Source of the DNA: SAR324 cluster bacterium
GTDB lineage: Bacteria > SAR324 > NAC60-12
Direction: 5' to 3'
Assembly: GCA_028822475.1 (NCBI GenBank)
Contig: JAPKDT010000091.1
Coordinates: 1 to 8,126 of the forward strand
DNA: 8,126 nucleotides
A program made the position numbers and the translations under genes. The notes under the pieces were generated by a model that saw only the letters and a list, made by a program, of their open reading frames with translations, had not been told where the DNA came from and searched no databases. Every line of letters begins with the position of its first letter. Position 1 is the stretch's first letter. Shown here in pieces: positions 6,557 through 8,126 of this stretch.

Positions 6557-6579
6557 ATAAAATGAATATATCATTTTAT
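6557..6579. promoter_or_regulatory. Perfect 9-bp inverted repeat, candidate operator
   Basis: Arms ATAAAATGA (6557-6565) and TCATTTTAT (6571-6579) are exact reverse complements around a 5-bp centre (atata). The site lies mid-way between the two divergent genes. Spacing and length suit a dimeric HTH protein, with the XRE-cupin protein next door the obvious candidate. No T-run follows, so it is not a terminator. Confidence 0.45.
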
Positions 6580-6581
6580 GT

Positions 6582-6610
6582 TAATCATGCAAGCAAAATA
6601 AACATGATTA
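6582..6610. promoter_or_regulatory. Perfect 8-bp inverted repeat TAATCATG / CATGATTA
   Basis: Arms at 6582-6589 and 6603-6610 are exact reverse complements separated by 13 bp. The site lies 37 bp before the XRE-cupin start codon. It may be an autoregulatory operator or a leader hairpin. Its left arm overlaps the 13-bp direct repeat described separately. Confidence 0.35.
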
Positions 6611-6657
6611 CACTTAAGCTTTAATTTTTATCTTCTTAGAAAATTCATGCAAGCAAA
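6585..6657 (+). repeat. 13-bp direct repeat TCATGCAAGCAAA (copies 6585-6597 and 6645-6657)
   Basis: Two identical 13-bp copies exactly 60 bp apart. The right copy spans the start codon and first residues (Met-Gln-Ala) of the XRE-cupin gene. The left copy would read Met-Gln-Ala-Lys then TAA, a four-codon upstream mini-ORF. It may be a decoy initiation site, a regulator binding site, or a leftover of a short duplication. Confidence 0.5.
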
Positions 6658-7219
6658 CAATACAACTCTGGAAGCGCCCCCAAAAGTCGGTCAGGAAATA
6701 CAACGTTTAAGACTCCAACACAATCTTACACTGGAGCAGTTAGCCAGCAAGTCCGGAGTCTCAAAATCAATTCTTTCCCAAATCGAACGTGACCGCAGCA
6801 ACCCGACTTTAGCCACAATTTGGCGTATCACCCAAGCTCTTGAAAGTCCTTTGGAGGATTTACTTGCCGCGAAGGAAGGGACAAAGTGTTTTGAAAAGTT
6901 AAGCCAGAACGCGACTCCAGAAGTGATCAGCGAAGACAGTCATTTCCGCTTGAGAATCCTCGGTACACTTAACTCAGTTTCTACTGTACAGTGGTATGAG
7001 TTTACGGCTGAACCTGGCGCAGAACTGGCTTCTGAGTCACATGGTACCGGAAGTCTGGAAAGTGTAACGCTCTGCACAGGACATTTAAGTGTAATTGTCG
7101 GTGAAGAAACACAGGACGTTTGTACCGGCGAAACTCTGCGTTTCAGGACTGATGTTCCGCACCGTCTGAAAAATAATGGTGAGGGTGCCGCGCATGGATT
7201 TATGGTTAATTTGCTTTAG
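6647..7219 (+). CDS. XRE-family transcriptional regulator with C-terminal cupin sensor domain
   Basis: A 190-residue two-domain regulator. The N-terminal XRE-type helix-turn-helix spans about residues 14-73 (IQRLRLQHNLTLEQLASKSG, then VSKSILSQIERDRSNPTLATIW). The C-terminal cupin spans about 113-190, including SESHGTGSLESVTLCTG and FRTDVPHRLKN, with His132 and His172 as possible metal or ligand contacts. Members of this class typically bind operators as dimers and sense a small ligand. E. coli SutR (YdcN), with the same domain order, controls sulfur-use genes. It is divergent from the sulfur-carrier operon across 177 bp holding three inverted repeats, so it probably controls that operon and itself. 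The ATG at 6647 lacks a good Shine-Dalgarno and sits within a 13-bp repeat. The ligand is unknown; the domain call is firm. Confidence 0.93.
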   Translation: MQANNTTLEAPPKVGQEIQRLRLQHNLTLEQLASKSGVSKSILSQIERDRSNPTLATIWRITQALESPLEDLLAAKEGTKCFEKLSQNATPEVISEDSHFRLRILGTLNSVSTVQWYEFTAEPGAELASESHGTGSLESVTLCTGHLSVIVGEETQDVCTGETLRFRTDVPHRLKNNGEGAAHGFMVNLL

Positions 7220-7344
7220 AACTTGTGAGTCTTGAATTATCGAAGGATATTAAGAATTAACCGCAACATGTCATTTCGACCAAAGAGATAGGTCTGAAAA
7301 AGTTTGGCAATACTAAAATACTACTTTGCCCTTCGAAAAGTTGA
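7220..7344. other. Intergenic region with a weak REP-like element
   Basis: 125 bp between the XRE-cupin and comF genes with no convincing promoter or terminator. Positions 7269-7297 contain TGTCATTTCGACC followed by a reverse-complementary GGTCtGA, able to form a short bulged stem. From memory this resembles widespread small intergenic repeats beginning TGTCATTTCGACC, notably in Bacteroidota genomes. Only one copy is in this window, so repeat status is unproven. Confidence 0.25.
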
Positions 7345-8126
7345 ATGAAGGAATTTGTTCAATTTCTGCGACATCCCTCTCCGCCACCCGGATGGTTGCG
7401 CTGGACACGTCAATTACTGCCACCGCTCTGCTGGAAATGCGGTATAGTGCTGGGTGGAAAAACTTATCTCGATCCCGCTTCTCCGTTTCTCTGTTCAAAT
7501 TGTCTGCTTGAGCTTCCCTGGACAGATCCTCTTTTTCACTGCCGCCAATGTGGAAGCCACACTGCCGAACCGGACCGCGTCGCTTGTCAGGAATGTATGG
7601 AGGACGACTGGGATTTAGCTGAGTCCCGAAGTGGATTTGCCTACAATGACATAATTCGGCATTGGATTTTACAACTTAAATTTTTTGGACAGGAACATTT
7701 ATCTCCGCTCTTAGGCCGGCTTTTAGCACTCAGTTTTCAAAACAGCACATGGCTGGAAAAATATGATTCTATCGTTCCGATTCCTCTTCATTCTTCACGG
7801 CTGCGCAAACGTGGCTTCAATCAGTCTCTTTTGCTGGCATATCATTTACGGAAAAATCTCAGAAAAAATTCTCCGGAGATTCATCCGGACTAGTTGCGAC
7901 GAACACGTGCCACACTTCCTCAAACAGAACTTCCTCTGGCCGAAAGAAAAACAAATCTTGAAGATGCGTTTTCTGCTTTAGCGGATGTACGGGATAAAAA
8001 TATATTGTTGCTGGATGACGTAATGACGTCCGGTTCTAATCCGAATACCGCTGCACGATGCTGCAAAGAAGAAGGCGCTGGCAAAGTCGGAGCATTAGTC
8101 TTGTGCAGGAAAATGTGGGGCTCTCA
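7345..8126 (+). pseudogene. comF: ComF family phosphoribosyltransferase, interrupted by in-frame TAG (7891-7893) and cut by the window end
   Basis: ComF proteins combine an N-terminal zinc region with a type I phosphoribosyltransferase fold. They support natural DNA uptake in competent bacteria, with unclear roles elsewhere. Four CxxC pairs (Cys29/32, 50/53, 66/69, 81/84) are followed by the family signature VPIPLHSSRLRKRGFNQ (144-160). The frame stops at TAG (codon 183) after HPD. It then resumes without any shift as LRRTRATLPQTELPLAER and the PRPP-binding loop ILLLDDVMTSGS (220-231, Asp224/Asp225), then LVLCRK near 8110. Relatives usually carry a hydrophobic residue before LRR, so TTG (Leu) to TAG is a plausible single change. 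TAG ends three other genes here, so it is not generally recoded. The stop removes the PRPP site, so the short product would be inactive. The 3' end lies beyond the window. No Shine-Dalgarno is seen at the ATG. A sequence error is a real alternative to a broken gene. Confidence 0.85.

Noticed and set aside
7763..7981. Overlapping plus-strand ORF spanning the comF stop
   Set aside because: Its translation matches no family. The comF frame shows the conserved residues before and after the TAG, so there is no frameshift into this ORF.
1..8126. Genome-wide reassignment of TGA or TAG to explain both in-frame stops
   Set aside because: TGA ends the gene at 19-540 and recR; TAG ends tyrS, the Dabb gene and the XRE-cupin gene, all at normal family lengths.

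Overview
The window carries eight genes from a Gram-negative-like bacterium with moderate, slightly AT-leaning base composition. GC was judged by eye, not counted. Several genes have little or no Shine-Dalgarno sequence in front of them (positions 19, 547, 1155, the minus-strand gene starting at 4940, 6647, 7345), while others have a clear one (2387 and the minus-strand genes starting at 6162 and 6469). Gene content alone does not fix the phylum. A PVC-type lineage such as Verrucomicrobiota is a low-confidence guess. No rRNA, tRNA, insertion sequence or CRISPR array was seen.

Left part (1-2677, plus strand): a compact housekeeping run. A small zinc-knuckle protein of unknown function is followed 6 bp later by recR (recombinational repair), 5 bp later by tyrS (tyrosyl-tRNA synthetase), and 8 bp later by a small Dabb-domain protein. 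The last gene meets the next operon tail to tail with an 11-bp overlap.

Centre (2667-6469, minus strand, transcribed right to left): the most interesting part. Three genes form what looks like a complete sulfur-carrier-protein pathway for a sulfur amino acid: (1) a CysO/HcyS-like ubiquitin-fold carrier whose GlyGly is masked by a seven-residue tail beginning with Cys; (2) a MoeB/ThiF-type activating enzyme with a C-terminal rhodanese domain (MoeZ layout); (3) a 757-residue fusion of a JAMM metalloprotease with a cystathionine gamma-synthase-type PLP enzyme. The inferred sequence is tail trimming by JAMM, adenylation and thiocarboxylation by the MoeB-rhodanese protein, transfer of sulfur to an activated homoserine or serine-type substrate by the PLP domain, and release of the amino acid by JAMM. 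The parts are known separately (CysO/MoeZ/Mec+ in Mycobacterium, HcyS/HcyF/HcyD/MetY in Wolinella, QbsE/QbsD in Pseudomonas). The JAMM-PLP fusion, and a degenerate second PLP-fold unit between its two active domains, are what stand out.

The MoeB-rhodanese gene contains an in-frame TGA exactly where the family has its catalytic cysteine (the ThiF Cys184 / MOCS3 Cys239 position). A 6-bp GC hairpin with a CGUGCU loop starts 14 nt downstream of the TGA. This fits a bacterial SECIS element, so the gene is annotated as one 385-residue probable selenoprotein rather than as two broken pieces.

Right part (6470-8126, plus strand): a divergent XRE-cupin regulator, separated from the sulfur operon by 177 bp containing three inverted repeats and a TATAAT box, is the likely local regulator. 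Beyond it is a comF-type phosphoribosyltransferase gene that runs off the window end and is interrupted by an in-frame TAG. That stop has no recoding explanation and looks like a nonsense mutation or a sequence error.
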